DNA of 64,000 nucleotides from Lucinisca nassula (GCA_963580285.1 OY757021.1:92243221-92307220); one strand, 5' to 3'; positions 40,155 through 51,210 are shown, numbered from the stretch's first letter. Translations and numbers: made by a program. Notes: generated by a model from the letters alone, not told the origin.

Positions 40155-40683
40155 TTAACCCATTTAGTCGGCCCCCGCCCATAGGGGCTTGAAGAAATAT
40201 ATGGGCTGCATGATACTTCCACGCAGAGCTGAATCCGGCCTGCACACTAGTACTGGTAAACCGCTTAGAAAATCTAAGCCTGTCCAGGAACCGCGGTGCG
40301 AGGCCATGTTAATAAACCCTATTGGTTTCATTGGGCGACAGGGCTTGAGATGTCGTTTCATCTCAATGTCGGGTAAAAGTCCCACAAAATTGGAAGCAAC
40401 GTCTCCAAAATGACCTTTACAGTGTTGACGGGGACGTTAAACCTCAAATCAAACAAAACCCATTTAGTACCAGAAACCCCTAAAGGGGTACCTTGGCAAA
40501 CAGTGCAGGCCCACATCAGACGCCGCAGATCGCGGAGTCTGATCAGGGCCTTCACTGTTTGCTCAAAGTTCAGTCATTTTCCAAATAAATTTTGATGAAA
40601 ACACAACCTGACACTCCTACATTTTGATATGGACTCCTGCTATATAAAAGGAGGAAGATTCCATTTGGTACAAAAAGGGTTAA
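40155..40683 (+). mobile_element. MITE-P copy 3, split by a SINE-A
   Basis: TTAACCCATTTAGT at 40155-40168 is the MITE left end. After the SINE the MITE resumes at AACCCATTTAGTACCAG (40457) and ends ACAAAAAGGGTTAA at 40683. Removing the SINE and one copy of the TSD gives a standard ~229-bp MITE-P. Confidence 0.85.
40169..40456 (+). mobile_element. SINE-A copy inserted in MITE-P, 12-bp TSD
   Basis: Flanked by AACCCATTTAGT at 40157-40168 and 40457-40468. Full length, from CGGCCCCCGCCCATAGGGG to CCTCAAATCAAACAA. Confidence 0.92.
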
Positions 40684-40913
40684 GGCAAGGTTCTACTTGT
40701 CAAGAAATACTTCTGTTTTTTTTTTTTTTTTTTTTTTTTCAGTGCTTCCGCAAGTTCGTTATTGTTCCACTTTCAGGGAAACAAAACGTATCTTCCAAGG
40801 CTACTAGTCTATACAGGAAATATTAGTGCATACACGACCCTATACGCAAATCCACCATTTCATGTATCAACAATCAATGACGCATCAAGGATGTCTACAG
40901 ATGCCAAAACGCA
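40684..40913. other. short unassigned spacer with T tract
   Basis: Poly-T at about 40716-40739. Nothing else recognised. Confidence 0.5.
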
Positions 40914-41199
40914 TGTTTGTTTGAATTGGGGTTTAACGTACCCGTCAACAAATCAAGTCATTTTGGAGACACTGCTTCCAGTTTTGTGGGACTTTTACCC
41001 GACATTCAGATGACATGTCATCTCAAGTCCTGCCGTAGGGCTTTATATGCATTGGGCGGCCCGACTCGCACCACTTTGCCTGCCGGCAGGCTTGGTCCTT
41101 CTAAGCGGTTAACCAGTACTTGTGAACGGTCAGTTTCAGCTCTGCGTGGAAGCACCATGAGGCGCAATCTATTTTTCCAAGCACAGATGGGCGGGGGCC
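40914..41199 (-). mobile_element. SINE-A copy
   Basis: Near full-length minus-strand copy with moderate divergence (GGGGTTTAACGTACCCGTCA at the tail, CAGATGGGCGGGGGCC at the head). No convincing TSD. Confidence 0.75.
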
Positions 41200-42015
41200 A
41201 TAGCCACGGTGTCCGTCGTCGGCGTCCGCATTAGGTTAAAGTAATTTTACAAAGCCTTTATTTTCAAAGCAAGTTAACAACAGAAATCAAAGCGCCAATG
41301 CCACTGAAATGACAGATTCTATGAGAAAATCAAAACACTGTGAAAACTTACAGACAACCTTTCTAAAAAGATCTTAAAATGTAGAAAAGTAGTTCTGCAA
41401 ATTCCATTGTATGATATGTTTGCAGATGTCTATACACCGGTGGTATTATGAAATGCCATTCGATGTTTCAAATTTTGGAAAGAAACTATTTACGTTTTCA
41501 AAACCAAACATTAAAATTCAAGTTTTAACAATGCTACTGTCAATAAGTAACATTTTTGTCTGGTCGGTTGTGGATACCTCCCCCCAAAAGATACTCTATG
41601 GGAAAGAGATCGGAGGAGAAAGGCTGATCAGTCCAGTACATGAATTCCATTGGCTTGAAGACATTTTTGAGTAAGAACAGCACTATAAACCCGCGCGTAA
41701 TCCTGCTGGATTAGATATCCCGGATTCTGAGCGTAAACAAATAAATGGTGCCACGTGAGGCCGACGCACTTGCTTGAATAACGTCTCGTTGTTCAGTTAA
41801 CGTCTCAGCCATGATCTCGAATGTTCATAATGTCGCTAGCTACATGCAACAGCTCGACATACCATTTCGCTTAGTCCATCCGATATGTCATGCTCTATTA
41901 CGCACGCGTCGCCTCGGCATACCTTACACCTATATGTCGAAACATCCCGAAACGACAATCGGCGTGATTCACGCTGAAGTGCGATGTGTCACTGAAACGC
42001 TCATCACGCGAGTCG
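41200..42015. other. unassigned; open frame running into a foldback element
   Basis: An ATG at 41811 opens a frame reading SNVHNVASYMQQLDIPFRLV and RRLGIPYTYMSKHPET. It runs until the foldback element starts at 42016. It could be a truncated exon or chance; no domain recognised. The frame at 41411-41674 is also unrecognised. Confidence 0.25.
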
Positions 42016-43125
42016 CTAAAGCCCCGGTCCCACAGACCTTGCGACTGCGATGCGACCTCTCTGCAACTGATTTCGTTGCAACTGGCCCGCGACCTTTGCA
42101 ACTGTTGCAACTAAATTTGCTCCGTAAATGTGATCGCCGACCCGCCGACTAGTCGGCGACCGGTCGCCGAACAATCGGCGATTAATGTTGCCCAAAGCCG
42201 GCCATTGATCAGCGACTTGTCGCCGAAGAATCGCCGTATGATCGGCGACTGACTTGCAACAAGTGAAACATGATCGGGGACTAGTCGGCGATCAATCGGC
42301 GACTCTTCAGAGACTGGATAAAACCGATCGGCGACTTGGAGGAGACTTTTTTGCGCTTTTTTTGACACAGACAAAAATAAACTAAATTTTCGACTGCTGA
42401 GAGTCTTCTCTGGGCTGCTGCAAGTCCTCGTCATCCGAAATTGGTGACCGAGCCTTGCTTCCCGTTTTTTTCGGCTGCACCGCCGTTTTCTTTTGCCCGC
42501 CTCTCCGAACCATGTTGCCTCTTTGAAAGCAGTCGTCGAAATGATGCTAGGATGTTAACAGTTTTTTATTGTAGTTGGCGCTATAATCGTTCGGTGGTTT
42601 TAACACCTTTTTACAGCTTGTCGGCGACCAGTTGCAGACATATCGCAGATCAATCGCCGACTTATCAGTGATCAATCTCCGATCGATCGGCGACCCATCG
42701 CCGAACAGTTGCTGACTGATCGCCGATAGGTCGTGGATCGATCGTGGATCAGTCGGCGATTAGTCGGCGATCGGTCTGCGACCAGTCTCCGATAAGTTGC
42801 AATAGGGTTGCTAGAATTTACAGCCAAATTTGCATAAATTCGGTCGGGGATCGATCGGTGACTGTTTGGCGATCGATCGGAGATTGGTCTGCGACGTCTA
42901 AAAACCATTGCAACTAGTCTGCGATCAAAATCAGTCGCAGCCAGTCTTTTGTGCATGCACAAAAGACGATCGGCGACTAAATTTGATCGGCGACCTACCC
43001 GCGACCTTGCTGCAACCTTTATAATACCTCCGTGCGACTTCTGAAACCGCTCCGCGATTGCCATTTTTTTTTAGTCGCAGAAAGGTCGCATCGCGGTCGC
43101 AAGCTCTGAGGGACCGGGGTTTTAG
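42016..43125. mobile_element. 1.1-kb foldback element of CGGCGA motifs
   Basis: Ends CTAAAGCCCCGGTCCCACAG (42016) and, complemented on the right, CTAAAACCCCGGTCCCTCAG (to 43125) pair over about 53 bp, including GCGATGCGACC. The interior holds about twenty CGGCGA or TCGCCG hexamers, mostly within a degenerate GATCGGCGACT unit in both orientations, in two blocks (42130-42330 and 42610-43010). Between them, 42335-42600 is a non-repetitive centre. Arg-rich open frames are by-products of the motif. No transposase. Superfamily unknown. Confidence 0.75.
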
Positions 43126-43505
43126 AAGCCAATAAACATGTACGTATTTCATGCACCAGCGTAAGTGTTCCGTACTGTGTCGACGTCTTAATTTTGGTCA
43201 CGACAGGGACGTCTAGCTCTCAAAAGTGCATCGCATAAGGGCCACGAACAGTGTCAGTGCTTATTAGTCGGTAGTTGAAACCCTTTGTTTATCTACAGGT
43301 ACAGTGTAGCAGATGCCGGTGGAAATCTGCTTCGCATATGCGTCTGTCGGATGAATCGATCTTGACGTACTGACGTCGGTCTTCCGCTACTTCGACGTCC
43401 ACTAGCGTTTTCTGTTGATAGTAAGATGTCGCGCCAACAGACAAATAGATCACACACATGTGGCACCCAAAATCAGAGTCAACGCCATCCGCTTTCCGAC
43501 CAGCA
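43126..43505. other. unassigned interval
   Basis: GC content is somewhat higher, with CGACGTC/GACGTAC words near 43175-43400. No gene recognised. Confidence 0.35.
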
Positions 43506-43517
43506 TCTAACTGTCCA

Positions 43518-43686
43518 TTAGAAGCCTCCGTGGTGTAGTGGTTGTGCTACTCGCCTTGTAAACCAGGGATCGCAGGATCGAACCCGGACTTCTCCAGACT
43601 TTCGGATGAGTCGTTAAACCGAGGTATCGTCTCCGTATGACCTTAGCTATTTGAGGGACGTCAAACTCAAACACTCATGCACTCAC
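43518..43686 (+). mobile_element. SINE-B copy, 12-bp TSD
   Basis: tRNA-like head CCTCCGTGGTGTAGTGGTTG with A box, and B box GGATCGAACCC. The body ends GGGACGTCAAACTCAAACAC with a CACTCATGCACTCAC tail. TSD TCTAACTGTCCA at 43506-43517 and 43687-43698. Confidence 0.9.
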
Positions 43687-43698
43687 TCTAACTGTCCA

Positions 43699-44685
43699 GG
43701 GTTTAATGAAAAATGTTGCAATACGTTCTCACTTGATGCTTTTTGAGAACAAAATACAATTTCTTTTTTGCGTGGGCCTATTAGGCCCACGCAGTAAGAA
43801 TATGGACGAGATTGAAAATTGTCTATGATAAACCATCAACGTTTGCGAGACGCTTCTCAGCCACGAAATCAAGCACGAAATCAAGCGTTTGCTTCACGTG
43901 GATCAATAGATTGGTTCCCTATTAGATTGGTTCCCCTTCGTTATTACCTCCACTAGATTGGTTCCCTTGTCGTAAATGTCTCCGCTAGGTGGCTACAACA
44001 TAACGATTGGTAGCTAGCAGAAGCCATTACGTCTATTTATAGCATAAGCACTGACGCGGTATTGGAAATACCCGAGTTCAGCAAGGTTAACTGCTGAGTC
44101 AGTCATACCTGGTTCCCTCGTCGTTATCTCCGCTTCTTTGGTAGTCTGCTATATCATTAGCAGGGACCAGCTGCGTAAATGTGTTAATAAATAAAACGGG
44201 TTTCCCATTGAACTGTAAATAACCCATTAATGCCAAGCGCTTCACTGGCAGTCGGCTGAATTGTCGTCTGCTCGCTGCATGTATTTTGATAAAAGCAGCA
44301 AAACCCCTGACCAGACTGTGCATATGCGCAGGCTGATTTCTGTCTCTACTTTTCTGATTTCTGTCTCTACTTTTCGCAAATCAGTTCAATATTTCTTTGT
44401 GCCCTTTATGGAACGCTAGGCAAATGGGGGTAGTCATTTCCAGAAACGTTTTGGGGTTAATAACCTGAAAATATTTGTTCAGTGCACATACGTTGAATTT
44501 ATCCATGGGGCCTTTCAAAAATGCAAGGTTTCGCAAGGGTGAATGCAACTTCTTTACTACTGCTATAGCACTGAGTAGATCGATATGTATTTGTTAAAAC
44601 TGCCTCGTCGAGGCCATTCTAACGAGTATCCTTATTATCTAAATCTATGTTTGGTCTGAAAAGAAGGAATATTTTAGCAACAGTA
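43699..44685. other. unassigned interval
   Basis: Near 43910-43970 the phrase TAGATTGGTTCCC recurs three times with short spacers. TTTCTGTCTCTACTTTTC is duplicated at 44338-44375. A fragment of the CGTTAGAACC family (GCCTCGTCGAGGCCATTCTA) is near 44602-44625. Confidence 0.4.
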
Positions 44686-44699
44686 TTTTATGGCCCTGA

Positions 44700-44940
44700 T
44701 TGATTGATTGAATGATTGATTGGTTGATTTAAGGTTTAGCGTTCCCGTCAACACTATAAAGGTCATTTTGGAGACGTTGCTTCCAATTTGCGGGACTTTT
44801 ACCTTCATCTCAATCCCTGCCGTCCAATGAAACCAATAGAGTTTATTAGCATGGATGGGCCGACTCCCACCGCATTGCCTGGGCAGGATTAGATTCTCTA
44901 AGCTGTTTACCAGTACTCGTGTGCGGGTCGGTTTCAACTC
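44700..44940 (-). mobile_element. SINE-A copy, 5'-truncated, 14-bp TSD
   Basis: Perfect TSD TTTTATGGCCCTGA at 44686-44699 and 44941-44954. The copy starts with a (TTGA)n tail and ends at CGGTTTCAACTC, lacking the last ~60 bp of the head. 5' truncation with an intact TSD is the hallmark of LINE-driven insertion. Confidence 0.92.
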
Positions 44941-45099
44941 TTTTATGGCCCTGAAAAATCACATTAGTTTGCAAGACTTTCTAACGTAAGAACACACAGA
45001 GAAACTAATAAGGACTGAACTAACCGCTTTTATATAGCTAGGTACATTTCCATGTAGAGTTATGTCTACATAATTGTTTAAGATGTATTGGGTTGATTT

Positions 45100-45620
45100 G
45101 CAGAATTGTTTGCGTAACAGTAACAGCTTAGTTGGGGAAATATTAAGTCAAAGCACTGTGAGTACCGGTGGGTCGATCGTCTCTGAGTGTAGGTTGGGAA
45201 AATATATCCTGAACTGAGAATTGATCTGTTCGTTGAACCATTAAATTCCAGTATTTAAAGCAAGCAGAGTAGGAGTAGACCTGATCAGACACCGCGTTAT
45301 GTGGCATCTGATCAGGTATACACTATTTACCAAAGCCCCCCTGCACGAGCACAGCCCAGAATTTACTTTTTACACTGCACCTCTTAGGTGCTATAAACAA
45401 CCAGTCCCGCGATTTTGTTAATTGCCAGCAACAATAAACAGCAGGCGTGAAGTTTCTGTATTAGAGAATGCCTCGTACACGAGCCCAGTGCAGATTTTCT
45501 TTGTGTCGATTGATAAGTCAATACCCCGTACATGAGTCCAGTCTAGATTTTACGTTTTACACAGCCCTCTGATGGCACAGGGAGAAGACTAAACACTGCT
45601 GTCTGGGTTTTGTTCATCGC
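45100..45620 (+). repeat. interspersed repeat with GTCTCTGAGTGTAGG and ACGAGCCCAGTGCAG blocks
   Basis: CACTGTGAGTACCGGTGGGT, CTGATCAGACACCGCG and CACGAGC..CAGTCCAGATTT blocks occur here and again, in order, at 58100-58860 and partly at 48750-48960. At 58140 this repeat carries a SINE-A insertion; here the site is empty. Confidence 0.6.
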
Positions 45621-45721
45621 CAGCAATAGTCACGCGGATAAAAACAACCAACAGCAACACTGCTTTATAACGTAGATTGTGGGTACTCGTTAAATCGCTT
45701 CTTTATAAGAAAAGTATTCAG

Positions 45722-45748
45722 TGAAAAAAAAAAAAAAAAAAAAAAAAA
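45722..45748. repeat. poly-A tract
   Basis: About 25 A residues. No associated retroelement body recognised next to it. Confidence 0.9.
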
Positions 45749-45858
45749 GAAATGACGTTCTTGGTGTTGTACTGGAAGCATTTTCCTTCAAGACATTACG
45801 CAAACACGCCTATACAAATACATTGCCACTTTTATCGCCGAAAAAATGAATTGTGATA

Positions 45859-46085
45859 TTTTTCTTATTTCTGCTCAAAATATAGATTGTGGGCACTCGT
45901 TAGAACCGCCACAAATATAGATTGTGGGCACTCGTTAAAACCGCCTCATCGAGGCGGTTCTAACGAGTACCCACAATCTATATTTTAGAGCAGAAATAAG
46001 AAAAATAAGGTAAAACCCCCTGAAACCCCAGTTTTACTATATAAAAGTGGGGTTCAAGGGGGGTAAAATTATATAGGCGTGTTTC
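45859..46085. mobile_element. palindromic MITE, CGTTAGAACCGCCTC family
   Basis: A perfect-type hairpin with 34-bp arms (45914-45947 and 45951-45984) has AATATAGATTGTGGGCACTC at its outer edge and ACCGCCTC/GAGGCGGT at its centre. A second left arm (45868-45910) is duplicated beside it. On the right are CAGAAATAAGAAAAATAAGG and GAAACCCCAGTTTTAC, which recur inverted at 50465-50630. Confidence 0.7.
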
Positions 46086-46506
46086 GTGATATTTTCCAAA
46101 TTATTAACGTATCATTTGTTAATGTGTTTATTCGCCTTCTGTATACACATATATCCAATCATCTCAACATATTTATAATATTTCCTTGATAATGCTTAGC
46201 CTCATATGCAAGACAATATACACTGATATGTGCTTGAAAAGTTATTACAGGTACACGTATATCTCCTGTTTGAAATACCGAGGGAGGTACATGTAGAACA
46301 ATCCGATCACGATGTCAAGGAATAAACTTTTTGTTTTTCAGAAAAATACAAGGTCTGCATAAAACCGATCAGAAAAAGCAGAATGCGGTTAAACTTCATT
46401 CCTTTATTATAAGCTGCATTTATTACGACGATTTACATATTAGGTGAAAGTAGATTCATGTAGGTATTTGGATTCTTATCCCTGTCGGTGTTGCAGAGTA
46501 ATTTTC
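46086..46506. other. unassigned interval
   Basis: AT-rich; nothing recognised. Confidence 0.4.
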
Positions 46507-46519
46507 TATAAACAAACGA

Positions 46520-46687
46520 GTGAGTGAGTGAGTGTTTCAGTTTTACGTCCCACCAACAGCTAAGGTCATACGAAGACGGGACCTCGGTTTATAGACTCAT
46601 CCGAAAGTCTGGAGAAGCCCGGGATCGAACCTGCGACCCCTGGTTTACAAGGCGAGAAGCGTAACCACTCGACCACGGAGGCTTCTA
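46520..46687 (-). mobile_element. SINE-B copy, 13-bp TSD
   Basis: TSD TATAAACAAACGA at 46507-46519 and 46688-46700. tRNA-like head at the right (complement of GCGTAACCACTCGACCACGG), tail GTTTTACGTCCCACCAAC with a (GTGA)n end at the left. Confidence 0.92.
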
Positions 46688-46700
46688 TATAAACAAACGA

Positions 46701-47104
46701 AGAGAAACCATCAGACAGCTTTACAATTCGGTGACGTATATTCATTGACCTACAGTAGCGCTCGGACAAATTACGTAATCAGCCATCAACTACAACCGTC
46801 CGTTTTTAAAATAGAAGTCTGTGTAGCTTTCTACTTCTTTGGGTAAATAAAACATGTAACTGTATGTAAAACTTTAGGTAAAACATGTAACTAAGACTTC
46901 TAACCCGAGACGCCGTTCTACGCTTTTGGTAAATATGAAACCAAATCTTCGGATTTGAGACGTCTGTATATAAATATAATGTAATAGACAAATGGAGATT
47001 GAAGCTGGATACATGTAGTATTCATTTAGCAATGGGCAGAAAAGGTTTGGGAATTCGTAGGCACTAATACTATTAATACATTGAGACTATTCAACCACAT
47101 AGGA
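46701..47104. other. unassigned interval
   Basis: Internal near-repeat of GTAAAACTTTAGGTAAAACA / CATGTAACT at about 46855-46890. No gene recognised. Confidence 0.4.
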
Positions 47105-47445
47105 AAATAAAAATCAAAAATGAGTTCCCTTAAGAGCAATGAAAACATTCAAAAGAAAGAAGATGGGTCATACTACGTAGTTTCGGCTAATAAAGCCTCA
47201 TCAGTGACCCTGTAATGATCCGGCAAAGAAAGCCAGAGGAAACATATTGCAATTTTGCGAATCTCGAATAGGCAGTCGATTCAAAGACTGATATAAATCA
47301 AAATGGGGTCTAAATAATTAAAAACCCGCCTAGAATATGAGTCTAAACCAATAATTTATTTCCGATTTCTCAGAATATTCACGCTGATCTCAAAGGACCA
47401 AAAGTAAAACACAAACTGCACTATGGTTGATGTACGGGGAGACAA
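47105..47445 (+). repeat. solitary diverged unit of the 386-bp satellite
   Basis: AAATAAAAATCAAAAATGAG through CACTATGGTTGATGTACGG, GGAGACAACT. It lacks the CGTTTTACGGCCGCC end. It differs from the clustered units by scattered substitutions, so it is an older dispersed copy. Confidence 0.85.
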
Positions 47446-48355
47446 CTGACGTAAAATAAACATTTACATTAGTTTAGCCCAAGTCAGACTTTGAAACAGC
47501 TCTCAAACGATGCACAAAATAAGTCATATAATGGACTGAACGGTACAGAGCAGTTAAGTTTAATTTGAAACACTTTCGAATACATGAATGTTTAAACGAT
47601 TGAAATGTTTTCATTGATTTAAGCAAGTTTTAGCATTTTATAATGTGCAGATATTCCTGTCATTTGTTTGTGTTTTTTTTTTCATAAATTACAGAAAAAA
47701 TGGTGGCTATTTTTTTTTTATTAATCTTCGCGAGAATCCTATCCGCCATTATTATAACCACTTAAGTGAATCATTTTCGTGGCAGATCCAGTTTTGATAA
47801 GTACTTACATTACGTTAAATCTAGCCTAAAGATACTTTTGTGTAAAGACAAAATCTAGTCTATAACATTAAAATCAAATCAAAATACCTTCGCATGTAAT
47901 AAGTCATTCAGTTTAAAGAATTATCTAGAAGCAACTTCTAAAACATTTTTAAATTGTATATGACTGCACATCTCTCACCGAAACATGCTTTATTATTGAT
48001 TTTGTAACAATGTGATTATTATTGCTAAATAAGAGTACCAATAAGCTATTCTAAAAATGCTTTGTTTTTCTTTTAATTGCTGACAATTAAAATACTTTAG
48101 ACAACAAATAGTTTCAATATTTTTGTATTTATTTATTTGTTCTTCAAATAAACTGCTGGTGAACTTCTGATCTTATGTGTTTTAAAAATAATCCAAAACC
48201 CAAAGTTTAGAAAAATTGCCAGCCCACGTATTGGATTCCTTTTTTGAAGGAAGCCAACTTGTTTCTAGGTACGACCTTACATCACACATTAAAAGTTTGA
48301 TCCTGAACATATGGTTTCTCTCAGTGCTGATGTGAAGGTGGTACACAGGATCGTT
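47446..48355. other. unassigned AT-rich interval
   Basis: T tracts near 47671 and 47710. I see no gene or repeat match. Confidence 0.45.
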
Positions 48356-48651
48356 GGCCCCCGCCCATCGGGGCTTAAAGAAATAGATGGACTGCATGAT
48401 GCTTCCACACAGAGCTGAAACCAACCCGCACACGGGTACTGGTAATCTACTTAGAGGATCTAAGCCTGCCCAGGTAAAGCGGTGCGAGTCGGGCCGTCCA
48501 TGCATATAAACCCTATTGGTTTCATTGGGCGGCAGGGCTTGAGATGTCATTTCATCTCAGTGTCGGGTAAAAGTCCGACAAAATTGGAAGCAACGTCTCC
48601 AAAATGACCTATTCAGTGTTGACGGGTACGTTAAACCTCAAAGCAAACAAA
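48356..48651 (+). mobile_element. SINE-A copy, near-perfect TSD
   Basis: Full length. Flanks CACAGGATCGT (before) and CACAGCATCGT (after) form an 11-bp TSD with one mismatch, so it is slightly older than the perfect-TSD copies. Confidence 0.83.
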
Positions 48652-48659
48652 ACACAGCA

Positions 48660-49728
48660 TCGTGGCCGGACTGGTAACCATACGTCACGGCTGATTGATA
48701 TAACCTTTTTAGCTTAAAGCGTGTTGTAATCATGCACTCGTTTGGTTTCAGAATCAAAGCACCGAAAGTGTTGGTGGGATGTAGGTTGGGGTAAAAGTCC
48801 TTGGCTGAGATTTAAACTGTTTAATTTAACTCTGAAATTCCAAACAAATAGTGAAGATTTTGATAAGAAGCGCGTTCTGCAGCGTCCGAACTTGGTCTAC
48901 ACCGTTTGTCAAGCTCACCCTATGATTCCAGGATGACCCTCTTCAGTCTTATGGAATACGCTCATCTCACTGCGGCTATTTTCTGCAAGAAAAACGTTAT
49001 TCTGAGAAGTCAGTGATAGTCACGTAGACGTTAGCACTGAATCGCTTTTCTTATTAGTAACTTCGGGTCGAATGCCAAACAATCAACCCAAACATAGCCG
49101 GGTCGTTTGTCAGTCTTGGGTACATGTAAGTGTTATCTGTAAAATCTGTACTTGAATCAAATGTTTGATCTGACAAACAATGTAGACTAAGATCAAACGC
49201 CACAGAACATGGTGCTGATCTTGGTCTACATTTTTTTTGCATCAGTTACTAACATCTTAAGTTTAAACGGATCAGTTCAAGTCCTCGTTTATGACCAGCC
49301 TGCATTTAGAGACAATCGGCATGAGTGTTGTCAGTGCTTTGATTTATTCACTGCCTTGAGTTTCTGGAGTGTACTCTTCCATCACTGAAGTTGGGCTCGT
49401 CCATTCTGCTAAATATGGCACCTAGAATTATATCGCAGGATCTACACTGTTTGCATAGGTATCTGTACCATATTCCAGGGTTGAAAGGGACAGCCTTTCT
49501 CGCACAGTCTTATATACACCTAGTTGTAAATGACCTAGACTTGACCTCGAATGTCGGAAAACCCATTAATATTCTGGTCTGCAGCTGACCGGCTGGTCTT
49601 TAAGGATTAAGTATTGACAGCACTGTTAGAAAACAGTGTAAAACCTGAGCAGACGTCTGAGCAGACGCTGCATTGATCTGGGTATAGTCTCGCATGATAC
49701 AGCTGATTCATATGAAATGCTGAATCTA
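48660..49728. repeat. low-copy interspersed repeat material
   Basis: 48750-48960 shares CAAAGCACCGAAAGTG, GTAGGTTGGG and a GCGTTCTGCAGCGTC hairpin remnant with 45100-45330. 49640-49728 (CGCATGATACAGCTGATTCA) pairs with 51990-52210. No gene recognised. Confidence 0.4.
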
Positions 49729-49738
49729 TTCTCGGAAA

Positions 49739-50058
49739 AGTTTTGTTTGTTTTTTTTTTTTTGTATTGGAGTTTAACGGCCCAGTCAACACTATTTAGGT
49801 CATTTTTGAGCCGGTCAGTTTACCTATCAACACTTTCCTGGGCAGGCTTATACTTAAGCGGTTAACCAGTACAGTGCACATTCTTTCGCCAGAAACTGAC
49901 AACTGCCCTTCTTGAATCAGCGGAAGGGGGTGAATGACCGTAGAAAAGATTTCATGATCAATCTCCACGAAAGAATGTTGCCGACCTCGGCGGGAGTCGA
50001 ACCCGCGTCCTCCTGATCACCAGTCAGACGCGCATCCGACTGAGCCAACGAGGCCGGC
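49739..50058 (-). mobile_element. SINE-E, complete tRNA-headed SINE with SINE-A-like 3' half
   Basis: TSD TTCTCGGAAA at 49729-49738 and 50059-50068. The minus strand starts GCCGGCCTCGTTGGCTCAGT (A box) and has GGTTCGACTCCC (B box). A middle body follows (CGTGGAGATTGATCATGAAA), then CTGGTTAACCGCTTAAG, GCCTGCCCAGGAAAG and a GTTGACTGGGCCGTTAAAC tail. The last ~110 bp is the SINE-A 3' part. Related empty sites at 51990-52060 and 52170-52230 support a clean single insertion. Confidence 0.88.
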
Positions 50059-50068
50059 TTCTCGGAAA

Positions 50069-50464
50069 GGTAAGATAAAATTCAAAATTCGTCTGCTTCA
50101 AAAGTTTGTATTGCGATTATAGGATGTACAATTTTGATAACTGCGCCAAACTGGACTACATTTTGTGCGGACTCATATTTCTTTGGCGGTCAAAGCCGGA
50201 AGAAAGTCGTAAGAAAGCCGGAACTACTTTACAACACGCAGGATAGCTAGAAATGACAGATTGAATCTGTCATTAAAAAGACAATATTTTACCTAATCTT
50301 TCTTACTCCATTTTACAGGTTCTTGGCTTAAACTGGACTTTTTAGACGTTAATAATTTCATTTGAATTACCTCATTTGGTTAAAGTTTACCTCCCTTGAT
50401 TAAAGAAGGACGGGAGTTAAAATCGCTGCTGAAGATTGTTTTGTTATGAAAACACGCCATCACG
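50069..50464. repeat. repeat shared with 52170-52400
   Basis: TTCAAAAGTTTGTATT, CAAAACC/CCAAACTGGACTACAT, TTTGTGCGGACTCATATTTC and GACAGAT..GAATCTGTCATTAAAAA occur in the same order at 52212-52400. Function unknown. Confidence 0.6.
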
Positions 50465-50630
50465 AAAACGCCTATATAATTTTGACCCCATTGAACCCCA
50501 CTTTAATATAGTAAAACTGGGGTAAACCTTATTTTTCTATTTCTGCTCTAAAATCGAGGCGGTTCTAACGAGTACCCACAAATTATATTTAGAGCAGAAA
50601 TAAGAAAAATACCACAATTTTTCATCTTGA
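50465..50630. mobile_element. partial palindromic MITE, CGTTAGAACCGCC family
   Basis: Contains CCCCACTTTAATATAGTAAA, CTATTTCTGCTCTAAAAT, GAGGCGGTTCTAACGAGTAC and AGAGCAGAAATAAGAAAAAT. The inner left arm is deleted compared with 45859-46085. Confidence 0.6.
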
Positions 50631-51210
50631 AATTTTCTTTCTTTGGCGGTAAAGTCTACAAAGTATTTTATAGGTGTGTTTTCGTAATGGTAAACATTTA
50701 GAATCAGAACAGAACCTATACACGCTGATCTGAGCCTCCTCTGCATCAGCGCACATGCTCGGAGACACGTTCTCTCTTGTGTCGATCCTTATTTCCATTG
50801 GTCACGCCTCTCTTGAAAAAAAATAGGTAGATAGTGCAGCAATGAATCTGGATGGTCATTTCTTTCACTAAATCCACATTTCCTTGTGAGCCCCGTCACG
50901 AACCCAATGGTCCTGCACCGCTCACCTGAGTGCTGTGTGTTTATGGAGCTATTTGGTTTCTGAGAGGATAATTTTACCACGGCAACCATCTTGGTCATAT
51001 GACCTAAACCATTTGAAAATGAAAGCGCCAAAAGGCACTGAAATGACAGATTCTGTGAAAAATGCAGATTTACTTTCTTTATTGAAAAGGACAATGGCGC
51101 TGGAGTGCTGATTTTTAGTTTGGTTCACAAAACTGAGGTGAATCGGCTGTTATACACTTTCATCATCATTTTACTAGCACATTATAGATAAAACAACATG
51201 CAAATGACTA
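50631..51210. other. unassigned interval
   Basis: A short match to 41290-41330 (CACTGAAATGACAGATTCT) near 51030-51050. CATCTTGGTCATATGACC near 50988 resembles array words. No gene recognised. Confidence 0.35.

Noticed and set aside
41811..42152. A 113-codon + strand gene
   Set aside because: The second half is foldback-element sequence and the first half has no recognisable domain. Kept only as a remark in the interval entry.
42111..43064. Arg-rich open frames (42111-42434 and 42672-43064, minus) as a nucleic-acid-binding protein
   Set aside because: The RRLVADRSP-like peptide repeats are the translation of the CGGCGA DNA motif of the foldback element, and the frames fall within its two repeat blocks.
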